Shown: piece after piece, positions 26,811 through 34,842 of the stretch | How the letters are laid out: every line of letters starts with the position of its first letter | How positions within the stretch are numbered: position 1 is the stretch's first letter | From: Amycolatopsis pithecellobii | GTDB lineage: Bacteria; Actinomycetota; Actinomycetes; Mycobacteriales; Pseudonocardiaceae | Direction: 5' to 3' | NCBI RefSeq assembly: GCF_009707865.1 | Contig: NZ_WMBA01000002.1 | Span: 186,001 to 250,000 of the forward strand | Length of the DNA stretch: 64,000 nucleotides | The notes under the pieces: model-generated | Seen by the model: only the letters and a program-made list of their open reading frames with translations | What the model was told of the DNA's origin: nothing | The model's database searches: none | Position numbers and translations under genes: made by a program

Positions 26811-27812
26811 TCAGCCGGATGCGGCAACGGGCCGCCGCCGGTAGGCGCCGGGTGGTTGGCCGGTCCATCGGCGGAAGGCGCGCCGGAACGAGCTGGCTTC
26901 GGAAAAGCCCAGCCGGCGGGCCAGCTCTTCCACGGATTCCTCGCCACGGGTGAGGCTGGCGATGGCGGCGTCGCGGACCAGATCCTCCTTGATCTGCCCG
27001 ATCGACGTGTGCTCGGCCCGTAGCAGGCGGCGCAGGTGCTGCGGGCTCACACTGAGCCGGGAGCCGATCTCGTCCGGGGTCGGCCACTGCCCTCGCAGCC
27101 CGTGCTCGAGAATGCGGCGCACCCGGTCCGCCGCCGAGGACCCGTAGTCACGCGTGACGAACCAGACGTTGGGCTGGTCGGCGAGATAGTCGTCGAGCTC
27201 CTTTTCGTCCCGGATCACCGGTGCGTCCAGCAGCGCCTGGTCGAAGGCCAGCACCAGCCGCGCCCCGCCGAACCTCGGCTGGCGGCCGAAGACCGTCCCG
27301 TACGCCGCGGCCGAGGGCGGCGCCGGCCACGGCAATTCCAGCCTCCGCAGCCCGATCCGCCGCCCGGCGAGCCAGCCCAGTACCCGGTGGATCAGCATGG
27401 CCACCAGTTCGGCTGCGAGGTGCTCCGGGTCGTTCAGCCTGCTGACGTCCAGCTCGACCTCCACCTCGGTCTCCTCGGCCGACACCCGTACCCGCGGCAG
27501 GGTGGACAGGACCTGGCAGGCCTCGACCACCCGATGCAGCGCCGCCCGCAGATCGGGGGCGTGCAGCACCGAACGCATGACGAGCCGGAACGAATGCAAC
27601 GGAACGGGAGGGCCGAGCCCGAACAGTTCGTCCCCGGTGAGGCACCAGAGTTCCTGGGTCAGCTCCGCGGCCTGCGCGACCGTGACCTCGCCGGGACGGG
27701 TTCCGGCGGAAATTCCGGTGCGTCGCAACAAAGAAGCCACGTCGAGGCCCTGCCGTTCGCCGATCAGCACCAGCCGCCGGGCCACGTCGGGCGGCAGGAT
27801 CGAGCCGCTCAC
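26811..27812 (-). CDS. AraC-family transcriptional regulator
   Basis: A 333-residue protein from GTG 27812. The N-terminal half is the Arabinose_bd/OruR-like domain (LIGERQGLDVASLLRRTGI ... LWCLTGDELFGLGPPVPLHSFRLVMRSVLHAPDLRAAL), the C-terminal 100 residues a double HTH (IGSRLSVSPQHLRRLLRAEHTSIGQIKEDLVRDAAI ... ELARRLGFSEASSFRRAFRRWTGQPPGAYRR). Such regulators respond to small fatty or amino-acid-derived effectors. Convergent with proS, divergent from the acyltransferase gene. Confidence 0.9.
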   Translation of the reverse strand: MSGSILPPDVARRLVLIGERQGLDVASLLRRTGISAGTRPGEVTVAQAAELTQELWCLTGDELFGLGPPVPLHSFRLVMRSVLHAPDLRAALHRVVEACQVLSTLPRVRVSAEETEVEVELDVSRLNDPEHLAAELVAMLIHRVLGWLAGRRIGLRRLELPWPAPPSAAAYGTVFGRQPRFGGARLVLAFDQALLDAPVIRDEKELDDYLADQPNVWFVTRDYGSSAADRVRRILEHGLRGQWPTPDEIGSRLSVSPQHLRRLLRAEHTSIGQIKEDLVRDAAIASLTRGEESVEELARRLGFSEASSFRRAFRRWTGQPPGAYRRRPVAASG

Positions 27813-27910
27813 GTTCGCACGATATCCCACGGTCGGATGCGCGCCGCGGTCATGAGATGTGCTCGCCACGGTGCTCGGCAGCACTCGTGAAGATCCTTAG
27901 CGTGCTGACC

Positions 27911-29461
27911 ATGGCAATCGACACCACGCGGCGCCGGTATCTGTGGCTCACACTCGGCCTGCTCCTGCAGCTGTTCGCGGTCGGCGGGCGGTGGGACATT
28001 TCCCTTGCCGCATGGGGTTTTCAGATCTTCCTGATCAGATTTCTGCGGACCGGCGGGGCGGGGCACGGCCTGCCGCTGGTGGGGCTCGTCGGTACCGTCG
28101 GCGAGCTGTGGTGGGCCTGGCAGCTCGCGGTGCCGATGACCTGGCCGGCGGCTGCCGGGGCGTTCGTGCTCGCGTTGGCCGCCGTGGTGCCTTATGCGGT
28201 GGACCGGCTGCTGTATCCGAGGCTCGGGTGGCTGGGCCGGCTGCTCGCCTTCCCGGCCGCACTGACCACGGTGGCGTTCCTCGTTGGCAGCTACAACCCC
28301 TTCGGCACCGCCTACGGACTGCTCGCGGTCACCCAGCACGACAATCTCGCGTTGCTCCAAGTGCTCTCCGTCGCCGGCCCGTACCCGATCACGTTCCTCA
28401 TCGGGCTCGTCGCGACCGCGGCCAACCAGCTGTGGGAGCACGGCGGGGTCCGGCCGGCGGTCGCCGTGGCGGCACTGGTGGCCGCGATACTCGTAGGCGG
28501 GCAGGCGAGTCTGGCCTTCGCGTCGAGCGCGCCGACTGTGCGCGTTGCCGGGATCAACCCGGCCAAGGCGACGCTGGAGCAGGCAGAACGGTTGCTGGGC
28601 ACGTCTCCGGTCGATCTCGAAGCCGTGTCCCGCGTCGACCCCGCCGCGGTACGCGCCGCCTCGGCCGTGCTCACCGACCAGTTGTTCGCCGACACCCGGC
28701 AGGCGGCCCGGTCGGGCGCGAAGATCGTGTTCTGGTCGGAAAACGCGGCGCGGGTGCGCTCCGCCGACGAGCCCGGATTTCTCGCCGGAGCAGCGGCACT
28801 CGCCAGGCAGGAAGGGATCTACCTCAGCGTCGCCGCGAATGTCCTGCTGCCCAGCGCGCCCTACGGACGGGACGAGACCGTCCTCTTCGGTCCCGACGGC
28901 GCGACGCTGTGGACGTATCAGAAGCGCCATCCCATCCCCGGCCTGGAGCCGTACGTGCCCGGCGAGGGCGCGGCACCCGTGGTGGACACACCGTACGGCC
29001 GGCTTTCCAACGTCATCTGCTATGACGCCGACTTCCCAGCGATGATGCACATTCCCGCGGACATCGTGCTCGTGCCCGGCGGCGACTGGCCGGAGATCGG
29101 CTACCTGCACACCAAAATGGCGAGCCTTCGCGCGATGGAGAACGGTTACGCGCTGGTGCGGCAAGACTTCAACGGTTCGTCTCAGGCCTTCGATCGCCAG
29201 GGGCGCGTGCTTTCGTGGCAGGACACCGTTCCCGGCGACAACCAGCCGTGGCTGGTAGACGTGCCCACCCGCGGTTCCACGACCCTGTACCGCCTTACCG
29301 GCGACGTCTTCGCCTGGCTCTGCGTCGCGCTCACGCTCGGCGTCATCGGCTTCGCCGTGTGGCGACGTCAGGCCAGCACGGCGCCGAGTACGGCTTGGGT
29401 GTCCGACAGGTCGGGCAGGATCACGTGCGCGCCCGCGTCGCGCAAGGCTGATTCGTCGTAG
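27911..29461 (+). CDS. Membrane carbon-nitrogen hydrolase (apolipoprotein N-acyltransferase-like)
   Basis: A 516-residue protein. The first 200 residues are hydrophobic with several membrane helices; the rest is a nitrilase-fold domain with the Glu-Lys-Cys triad visible as WSENAA (Glu), YQKRHPIPGLE (Lys) and NVICYDADFP (Cys). A final helix FAWLCVALTLGVIGFAVW follows. This is the layout of Lnt, which acylates the N-terminal cysteine of lipoproteins, but it is divergent and may use another substrate. The last 94 bp overlap the convergent HAD gene. ATG 27911 has no clear ribosome site. Confidence 0.75.
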   Translation: MAIDTTRRRYLWLTLGLLLQLFAVGGRWDISLAAWGFQIFLIRFLRTGGAGHGLPLVGLVGTVGELWWAWQLAVPMTWPAAAGAFVLALAAVVPYAVDRLLYPRLGWLGRLLAFPAALTTVAFLVGSYNPFGTAYGLLAVTQHDNLALLQVLSVAGPYPITFLIGLVATAANQLWEHGGVRPAVAVAALVAAILVGGQASLAFASSAPTVRVAGINPAKATLEQAERLLGTSPVDLEAVSRVDPAAVRAASAVLTDQLFADTRQAARSGAKIVFWSENAARVRSADEPGFLAGAAALARQEGIYLSVAANVLLPSAPYGRDETVLFGPDGATLWTYQKRHPIPGLEPYVPGEGAAPVVDTPYGRLSNVICYDADFPAMMHIPADIVLVPGGDWPEIGYLHTKMASLRAMENGYALVRQDFNGSSQAFDRQGRVLSWQDTVPGDNQPWLVDVPTRGSTTLYRLTGDVFAWLCVALTLGVIGFAVWRRQASTAPSTAWVSDRSGRITCAPASRKADSS

Positions 29462-30051
29462 CGGCCCGTCGTCACGCCGATGGCCAGCGCACCGTGGGCG
29501 AGGGCGGCGTCGATGTCATGCGGCGTGTCGCCGATGACCACGACGGCATCGGCGGCGAACGGGCTGTGCCGGTTCCCCGCCAGCGACACGGCGTGCGCCA
29601 CCAGGTCCGGGCGGTGCGCCGAGAGCGAGCCGTAGCCGCCGATCTCGAAGTCGAGGTGCTCATGCAGGCCGAACGCCGCCAGCTTGTGCCACGAGACCTC
29701 CCGCAGGTTCCCGGTCACCAGGGTCTGCACGGTGGTCTCGGCCAGCGCGGACAGCGCCGCTGCGGCACCGGGCAGTGCGATGCCGCGGGTGGTCATCGTC
29801 GGGACCGCCTGCTCGGCCGCGGTCACCAGTGCGGCCCACATCTTCCGCACGGTCTCGTCGTCGGGCTCGATGCCGTGCAGGGTGAGCACCTGAGACGTGA
29901 TCGCCAGCTCGGTATGCCCGAAAAGCGGCGGCATCCCGGTGAACGCGACCCCGGTGACCTGCGGTAACACCTGCGCGTACCACTCGCGGCCGGCACCACG
30001 AAGGTCGATGAGCGTCTGGTCGATATCCCACAGCACGAGTCGCTTGTTCAC
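29368..30051 (-). CDS. HAD-superfamily phosphatase
   Basis: A 227-residue HAD hydrolase: motif I LVLWDIDQTLID (nucleophile Asp and acid Asp), motif II LVTGN, the conserved lysine before DFEIGGYGS (HKLAAFGL), and motif IV VVVIGDTPHDIDAAL. The cap is inserted between motifs I and II, as in phosphoglycolate phosphatase-like enzymes. GTG 30051 gives MNKRLVLWD as N-terminus. Substrate unknown. Its 3' end runs 94 bp into the convergent acyltransferase gene. Confidence 0.85.
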   Translation of the reverse strand: MNKRLVLWDIDQTLIDLRGAGREWYAQVLPQVTGVAFTGMPPLFGHTELAITSQVLTLHGIEPDDETVRKMWAALVTAAEQAVPTMTTRGIALPGAAAALSALAETTVQTLVTGNLREVSWHKLAAFGLHEHLDFEIGGYGSLSAHRPDLVAHAVSLAGNRHSPFAADAVVVIGDTPHDIDAALAHGALAIGVTTGRYDESALRDAGAHVILPDLSDTQAVLGAVLA

Positions 30052-30144
30052 GCCCACGACGGTACCGGGCGGGCTTTTCAACACGCATTGACTTTTTCTC
30101 AGGCATGGAGCTACCGTGGCGAAGAATTCAACGTGTGGAGAATA

Positions 30145-30163
30145 CTGTGCCGCGGATTGGTAA
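30145..30163. repeat. Possible solitary MITE end
   Basis: The sequence TACTGTGCCGCGGATTGGTAA just before the interrupted gene resembles the right end of copy 1 (ACTGTGGTCGGATTGGTAA), but no left end can be found. It may be a degenerate element or coincidence. Confidence 0.25.
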
Positions 30164-30175
30164 CCAGAGGCAGTC

Positions 30176-31234
30176 ATGAAACCGGCTTCGCTCGCCGCAC
30201 TCGCCGGTGCCGTCGTCGCCATCGTGCTGGGCCTGGTCACGGTCGGCGTCCAGGCCACCGTGAGCCCGCACGACCTCCCAGTCGCGGTCGCCGCGCCGCC
30301 GCAGCTTCGCCCCGCCGCCGAACATGTCGCCACCCAGGGCGCCGGCACGCTCGCCTGGCGGGTCTCCGCCCCCGCCGAAGCGCGGAAACTGTTGGCGGAC
30401 AAGGAGGTCTACGGGATTCTCGAACTCGGTCAGCCGAACAACGTGATCGTCTCCGGCGCGATCAACCCCGCCGGAACCCAGGTCGTGCAGCAGATCCTCA
30501 CGACGGCCGCGGCGCCCGCGCAGGTCGAAACCCTGCACCCGGCGAGCGCGGCCGGGCGGGTCGTGCCGCTGGCCGTGAGCATCCTCGCCTGGCTCGGTTC
30601 GCTCGCCGCCGGCGCCGTGTTGCTCGTGCTGGCTCGCCGCGGCGATCACCCGCTCACGCTCGGCGCCCGGCTGGCACGCGTCCTTCTGAGCGGGGTGCTG
30701 ATGACCGCTGTGCTCGCCGGGTTCGTCAAGCTGTGGGATGCGAGCCTGCCGCTGGGCTGGGATGTGCTGGGCTTTACCAATCCGACCAAAAGCAGGCCGA
30801 CCCTGAGCTGCGGGTAACCGTTGCTACGCAAGCCGTATGGCCGTGACTGTGGTCGGATTGGTAACGACTGGCGCAGTATGTTCCTGGTCTCGACCGCGTT
30901 CGCGGCGATCCAGGGTGCGCTGCTGCGGCTGCTGGGGTTCGCCGCGCTGGCCATCCTCGCCCCGCTCTACCTGCTCGCGCCCGCCGTCGCCGGGCAGGTA
31001 CCAGAGCTGCTGAACCCGGTTTACCGGATCGCGTTGTGGTCGTGGACGCCGTTCCGGTTCTCGACCGAGGGCATGCGCAGCATCCTGCAGGGCACCCCCG
31101 GCGCGCACGATGTCACGACGGCGCTGTGGGTGCTCGGCGTGCTGCTCGTGGCCGGGCTCGTCGTGCTCGTCTGGCCGGGCCGGACACTGCGGCCGGCAAT
31201 TCCGGCGCCTGTGCTCAGCCGGTCAGGAAGCTGA
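30176..31234 (+). pseudogene. YhgE/Pip-like (ABC-2 permease-like) membrane protein gene, interrupted by a small insertion
   Basis: Two open frames in the same register, 30176-30817 and 30821-31234, are halves of one protein. The first has an N-terminal helix, an extracytoplasmic region and two more membrane helices ending GWDVLGF; the second continues STAFAAIQGALLRLLGFAALAILAPLYLLAP and ends with a last helix. They are separated by an 85-bp inverted-repeat insertion plus a duplicated TA. Removing 87 bp restores one 323-codon reading frame through GGC TTT AAC GAC TGG. The TAA at 30815-30817 inside the insert stops translation. The intact form resembles YhgE/Pip-type membrane proteins. Confidence 0.72.
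30777..30861. mobile_element. MITE-like element, copy 1
   Basis: An 85-bp element with perfect terminal inverted repeats CCAATCCGACCA and TGGTCGGATTGG, flanked on each side by TA, as expected for Tc1/mariner- or IS630-type insertion with TA duplication. Including flanks the dyad is 15 bp. It has no coding capacity. It lies inside the membrane protein gene and brings an in-frame TAA. The related copy at 31654-31737 supports a mobile family. Confidence 0.7.
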
Positions 31235-31625
31235 ACCGGACCTTCCGTGCCGCGTTGTCGACGTTCGTGTCGACCAGGCAGATCGACTGCCAGGTGCCGA
31301 GCGCGAGCGCGCCGCCGAGGACGGGCACGCTCGCATACGGCGGGAGGAAGGCGGGCAAAATGTGGTCCCGGCCGTGGCCGCGGCTGCCGTGCTGATGGCG
31401 CCACCGGTTGTCGCGGGGCAGCAGTTCGTCAAGCGCGGCAAGCAGATCGTCGTCACTGCCCGCGCCGGTTTCCAGCACCGCGAGACCGGCTGTGGCGTGC
31501 GGGACCCACATGTGCAGCAGCCCGTCACCCGCACCGGCTTCGGCGAGGAAGGATTCGGCCTGCTTGGTCAGGTCGTGCACGACGGGCGTGCTGCCGGTGC
31601 GGACCTCGATCTCTTCCGAATACAT
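31215..31625 (-). CDS. YjbQ family (UPF0047) protein
   Basis: A 136-residue protein of the YjbQ/UPF0047 family: LLHMWVPHATAGLAVLETG, WRHQHGSRGHGRDHILPAFLPPYASVPVLGGALALGTWQSICLVD, with the conserved His-x-x-x and Gly-rich blocks. Members adopt a jelly-roll fold and some show thiamin phosphate synthase activity; the physiological role is unsettled. ATG 31625 starts MYSEEIEVRTGS; the frame extends upstream into the second MITE copy and is not used. Confidence 0.88.
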   Translation of the reverse strand: MYSEEIEVRTGSTPVVHDLTKQAESFLAEAGAGDGLLHMWVPHATAGLAVLETGAGSDDDLLAALDELLPRDNRWRHQHGSRGHGRDHILPAFLPPYASVPVLGGALALGTWQSICLVDTNVDNAARKVRFSFLTG

Positions 31626-31653
31626 GCAACCAACCGTACTGCGCCGATCGATA

Positions 31654-31737
31654 CCAATCCGGCCGGCAGCCACGGCGATCGTCTCAACGTAGGCCGGCCG
31701 CCGGTTGATCAGCTTGGCCTACTTTCGGCCGGATTGG
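31654..31737. mobile_element. MITE-like element, copy 2
   Basis: An 84-bp element with perfect terminal inverted repeats CCAATCCGGCCG and CGGCCGGATTGG, flanked by TA on both sides (15-bp dyad including flanks). Its reverse complement aligns with copy 1 over both ends (CCAATCCGRCCRAAAGYAGGCC and GCCGTGRCTG before the right end). It lies between yjbQ and the response regulator and ends directly at the latter's TAA stop codon. Confidence 0.65.
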
Positions 31738-31739
31738 TA

Positions 31740-32384
31740 TTACGACCCGAGGTACCGCAGCACGGCCAGCACCCTGCGATTGTCCTCTTCGGACGGTGGC
31801 AGGCCGAGCTTGTCGAACAGCCTCGTGACGTACTTCTCCACGGAACCCGACGACAGGAACAGTTTCGCCGCGATCGCGCCGTTCGACCGGCCTTCGGCCA
31901 TCAGCGCGAGCACCTCGCGTTCGCGGCCGGTGAGCCGGTCCAGCGCCGCGGCTTTCCTGGTGGCGCCGAACAGCTGGCTGACCACCTCCGGGTCCAGCAC
32001 GGTCTCTCCGGCGGCGACCCGGCGCAGCGCGTCGAGGAAATCCGACACGTCGGCCACCCTGTCCTTGAGCAGGTAGCCGACGCCGCCCGCCCGATCGGCC
32101 AGTAGTTCGGCGGCGTAGGAGGTTTCCACGTATTGGGAGAACAGCAGGACGGCCCGCGACGGGTCCTGCCGGCGCAGGTCGATCGTCGCGCGCAGTCCCT
32201 CGTCGGTGAACGCCGGCGGCATTCTGATGTCCACAATGGACACATCGGGGGCGTGCTCGATCACCGCACGACGCAAGGATTCCCCGTCCTTCACCTCGGC
32301 GACCACCTCGTTGCCCCGCAACGTCAGCAGTTCCACGAGCCCGGCCCGCAGAACCGCGGAATCCTCGGCCACCACGATCCGCAT
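31740..32384 (-). CDS. LuxR/NarL-type response regulator
   Basis: A 214-residue protein: receiver domain with the acidic pair VAEDSAVLRAG, phospho-Asp in VSIVDIRMPP, and Lys in YLLKDRVAD; then a LuxR HTH (LTGREREVLALMAEGRSNGAIAAKLFLSSGSVEKYVTRLFDKLGL). It pairs with the histidine kinase 27 bp upstream. Its stop codon touches the right end of MITE copy 2. Confidence 0.93.
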   Translation of the reverse strand: MRIVVAEDSAVLRAGLVELLTLRGNEVVAEVKDGESLRRAVIEHAPDVSIVDIRMPPAFTDEGLRATIDLRRQDPSRAVLLFSQYVETSYAAELLADRAGGVGYLLKDRVADVSDFLDALRRVAAGETVLDPEVVSQLFGATRKAAALDRLTGREREVLALMAEGRSNGAIAAKLFLSSGSVEKYVTRLFDKLGLPPSEEDNRRVLAVLRYLGS

Positions 32385-32411
32385 CAGCCACCCCCAGAGA
32401 CAGTCTCGATG

Positions 32412-33644
32412 TTAGCTTCGGCTGGGCAACTGCGCGGTGATCACCGTCGGACCACCCGGCGGACTGTCGATGTCCAGCCGCCCGTCCACGGTCCCCACGC
32501 GTTCGGCGACACCGGCCAGCCCGCCGCCCGGCACGATCCGGGCGCCACCCCTGCCCTCGTCGGACACTCGCAGCCGGGTCGGGGTCACGTCGACGTGCAC
32601 GACCGGCGCGCCGGCATGCTTCACGGCGTTGGTCAGCAGCTCGGCCGCGGTGAAGTACAGCAGGGTTTCCATCGCCGGTGACGGGCGGCGCGGCAGGTCC
32701 ACCCGCACCCGCACGTCGACGGTGCTGCGTGCGGCGAGCGTCGTCAGCGCGACCTCGAGACCCGCGTCCAACGCCGGCGGCCGGATCCCGCGGGCGAGGT
32801 CACGCAGTTCCGCAAGCGCTTGCTTGGCATCACCGTGCGCGGCGTCGACCAGTTTTCCGCTCAGTTCCACGTTTCCCGCCTTGAGCTCGTCCCGCACGAG
32901 CCCGAGTTTCATGGCCAGCGCCACGAGCTGGGCCTGCGCGCCGTCGTGCAGATCCCGCTCGATCCGGCGCAGCCGGACGGTGGCGTCCTCGATCGCGTTC
33001 GCGCGGCTCTCCTCCAGGTCACGAACGCGTTCGGTCAGCGTCGTGGGCCCGAGCAGGCCGAACACGAGCACCCGGTCGACCGCCGTCAGCGCGTGCAGCA
33101 CCCGCGGCGCGACCAGCACGATCGCCGCCCCCAGCACCGCGATCGGCAGCGTCACGGGCCACGGCACCTGGACATCGGTGATCGGCACCAGGCGGCCGTC
33201 GGTGCCGGACCAGTAGAGCGGATAGGTCAGCGCGCCGAGGCCGTAGAGCACGAGGGCCGCCGCGACACCGAGGTTCAGCAACGACAGCGGCAGCCGGACG
33301 AGCAGGTAACCGAATGCTCGCCACGCCGCCGCGTCACCGATGCGGGCGCGCAGCCAGTTCCACAGACCCGGCCGGACCCGCGGTGGTGGCGGGTCGGCGA
33401 CCTGGGCGTCCAGCAGGGCGCGGGCGAGCCGCCGGTGCAGCCGGCCGAGTTCCCGCATCGCCATCAGCGCGCCGGCCGCGAGCAGCACACCGAGGAACAG
33501 CGGCGACAGCGCCGCGCTCAGGACGAGCCAGACGCCGAGCACGATCACGAACACCAGCGTCGGCGGGAAGCCGACCAGCGCCCACACCAGTTCGCCGTAG
33601 AACTGGCGGCTCTCGAGCCCGGCGAGGTGGCGGGTGCTGGTCAC
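32412..33644 (-). CDS. Sensor histidine kinase (NarL-type partner)
   Basis: A 410-residue kinase. The N-terminal half has about four membrane helices and a 'sensor' domain (FYGELVWALVGFPPTLVFVIVLGVWLVLSAALSPLFLG). The dimerisation/phosphoacceptor block is RIERDLHDGAQAQLVALAMKLG (His in LHDG), and the ATPase lobe has ELLTNAVKHA and DEGRGG...GGGLAGVAERV. This is a HisKA_3-type kinase. GTG 33644 is chosen. Forms a two-component pair with the downstream regulator. Confidence 0.9.
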   Translation of the reverse strand: MTSTRHLAGLESRQFYGELVWALVGFPPTLVFVIVLGVWLVLSAALSPLFLGVLLAAGALMAMRELGRLHRRLARALLDAQVADPPPPRVRPGLWNWLRARIGDAAAWRAFGYLLVRLPLSLLNLGVAAALVLYGLGALTYPLYWSGTDGRLVPITDVQVPWPVTLPIAVLGAAIVLVAPRVLHALTAVDRVLVFGLLGPTTLTERVRDLEESRANAIEDATVRLRRIERDLHDGAQAQLVALAMKLGLVRDELKAGNVELSGKLVDAAHGDAKQALAELRDLARGIRPPALDAGLEVALTTLAARSTVDVRVRVDLPRRPSPAMETLLYFTAAELLTNAVKHAGAPVVHVDVTPTRLRVSDEGRGGARIVPGGGLAGVAERVGTVDGRLDIDSPPGGPTVITAQLPSRS

Positions 33645-33771
33645 CGCCTCAGCTTGCCGTGCCGGGACCCGGTCCGGCCATCGGGTTTTTCCCACTCTTT
33701 GGTACGGAAAATATCCGGGCCGCCGGGCGACTTGAATCAGGGAAGGACCGCTCGGGCGAAAGGATCAGGGC

Positions 33772-34833
33772 ATGTCACGAAGTCTTCGTCTTGCCGCCGC
33801 ACTCGACGGGGCCGGCTGGCACCCGGCCGCGTGGCGCGAACCGGACGCACAGCCGGATGCGTTGTTCACCGCCGGCTACTGGGCCGGGCTCGCCGCCGAG
33901 GCCGAGCGCGGCTTGCTGGACTTCGTCACCATCGAGGACTCGCTCGGGCCGCAGACCGACCGCACCGACCGCGTGCAGGGGCGGCTCGACGCGGTGCTGA
34001 TCGCGTCCCGTATCGCACCGTTGACCCGGAATATCGGTTTCCTCCCGACCGTCATCGCGACCCACACCGAGCCGTTCCACATCTCGAAGGCCATCGCGAC
34101 CCTCGACTACGTCAGCCAGGGCCGCGGCGGGGTGCGGCCGCGGATTTCCGTCGCACAGAGCGAAGCCGATCACTTCGGCCGCCGCGAGGTGCGGCCCGAG
34201 GAACTCCTGGACGAGGTCGCGGACTACGTCGAGGTGCTGCGGCGGCTGTGGGACAGCTGGGAGGACGACGCCGAGATCCGCGACGTCGCCACCGGCCGGT
34301 TCGTCGACCGCGGCAAGCTGCACTACATCGATTTCGAGGGCCGTTTCTTCAAGGTCAAGGGCCCGTCCATCACGCCGCGCCCGCCGCAGGGACAGCCGCC
34401 GGTCGCGGTGCTCGCGCACGCGGATCCGGTGTACCGGCTCGCCGAGCGCAGCGCCGACGTCGTGTTCGTCACCGAAAGGGACGCGGCGGTGAAGGGCCCG
34501 CTGGTGTTCACGGATCTGGTGGTGTTCCTGGACGAAAGCGAGCGGGCGGCGGAAGACCGTAAGGCACGGCTGGACGAGGTGGCCGGTGAGGACTACACCT
34601 CCGACGCCGAGATCTTCGTCGGCACCCCGGCTCAGCTGGCGGACCGGCTACTGGCACAGGACGTGTTCGGCTACCGGCTGCGCCCCGCCGCGATCCCGCA
34701 CGACCTGACCGCGATCACCCGCGGACTGGTGCCCGAACTGCAGCGGCGCGGGGTGTTCCGGCGCGAGTACGAAGCGAACACGCTGCGGGGCCTGCTCGGC
34801 CTCGACCGTCCGGCAAACCGTTACGCCGCCTAG
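33772..34833 (+). CDS. LLM-class flavin-dependent oxidoreductase
   Basis: A 353-residue luciferase-like TIM-barrel protein: LRLAAALDGAGWHPAAWREPDAQPDALFTAGYWAGLAAEAERGLLDFVTIEDSLG, later RTKHIGFLPTV-like LTRNIGFLPTVIATHTEPFHISKAIATLDYVSQGRGGVRPRIS. Uses FMN or F420. With the next gene (9-bp gap, AGGAGG) it forms a two-gene operon of related monooxygenases; such pairs often desulfonate or open organosulfur or N-alkyl substrates. Substrate unknown. Confidence 0.85.
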   Translation: MSRSLRLAAALDGAGWHPAAWREPDAQPDALFTAGYWAGLAAEAERGLLDFVTIEDSLGPQTDRTDRVQGRLDAVLIASRIAPLTRNIGFLPTVIATHTEPFHISKAIATLDYVSQGRGGVRPRISVAQSEADHFGRREVRPEELLDEVADYVEVLRRLWDSWEDDAEIRDVATGRFVDRGKLHYIDFEGRFFKVKGPSITPRPPQGQPPVAVLAHADPVYRLAERSADVVFVTERDAAVKGPLVFTDLVVFLDESERAAEDRKARLDEVAGEDYTSDAEIFVGTPAQLADRLLAQDVFGYRLRPAAIPHDLTAITRGLVPELQRRGVFRREYEANTLRGLLGLDRPANRYAA

Positions 34834-34842
34834 GAGGTTCCG

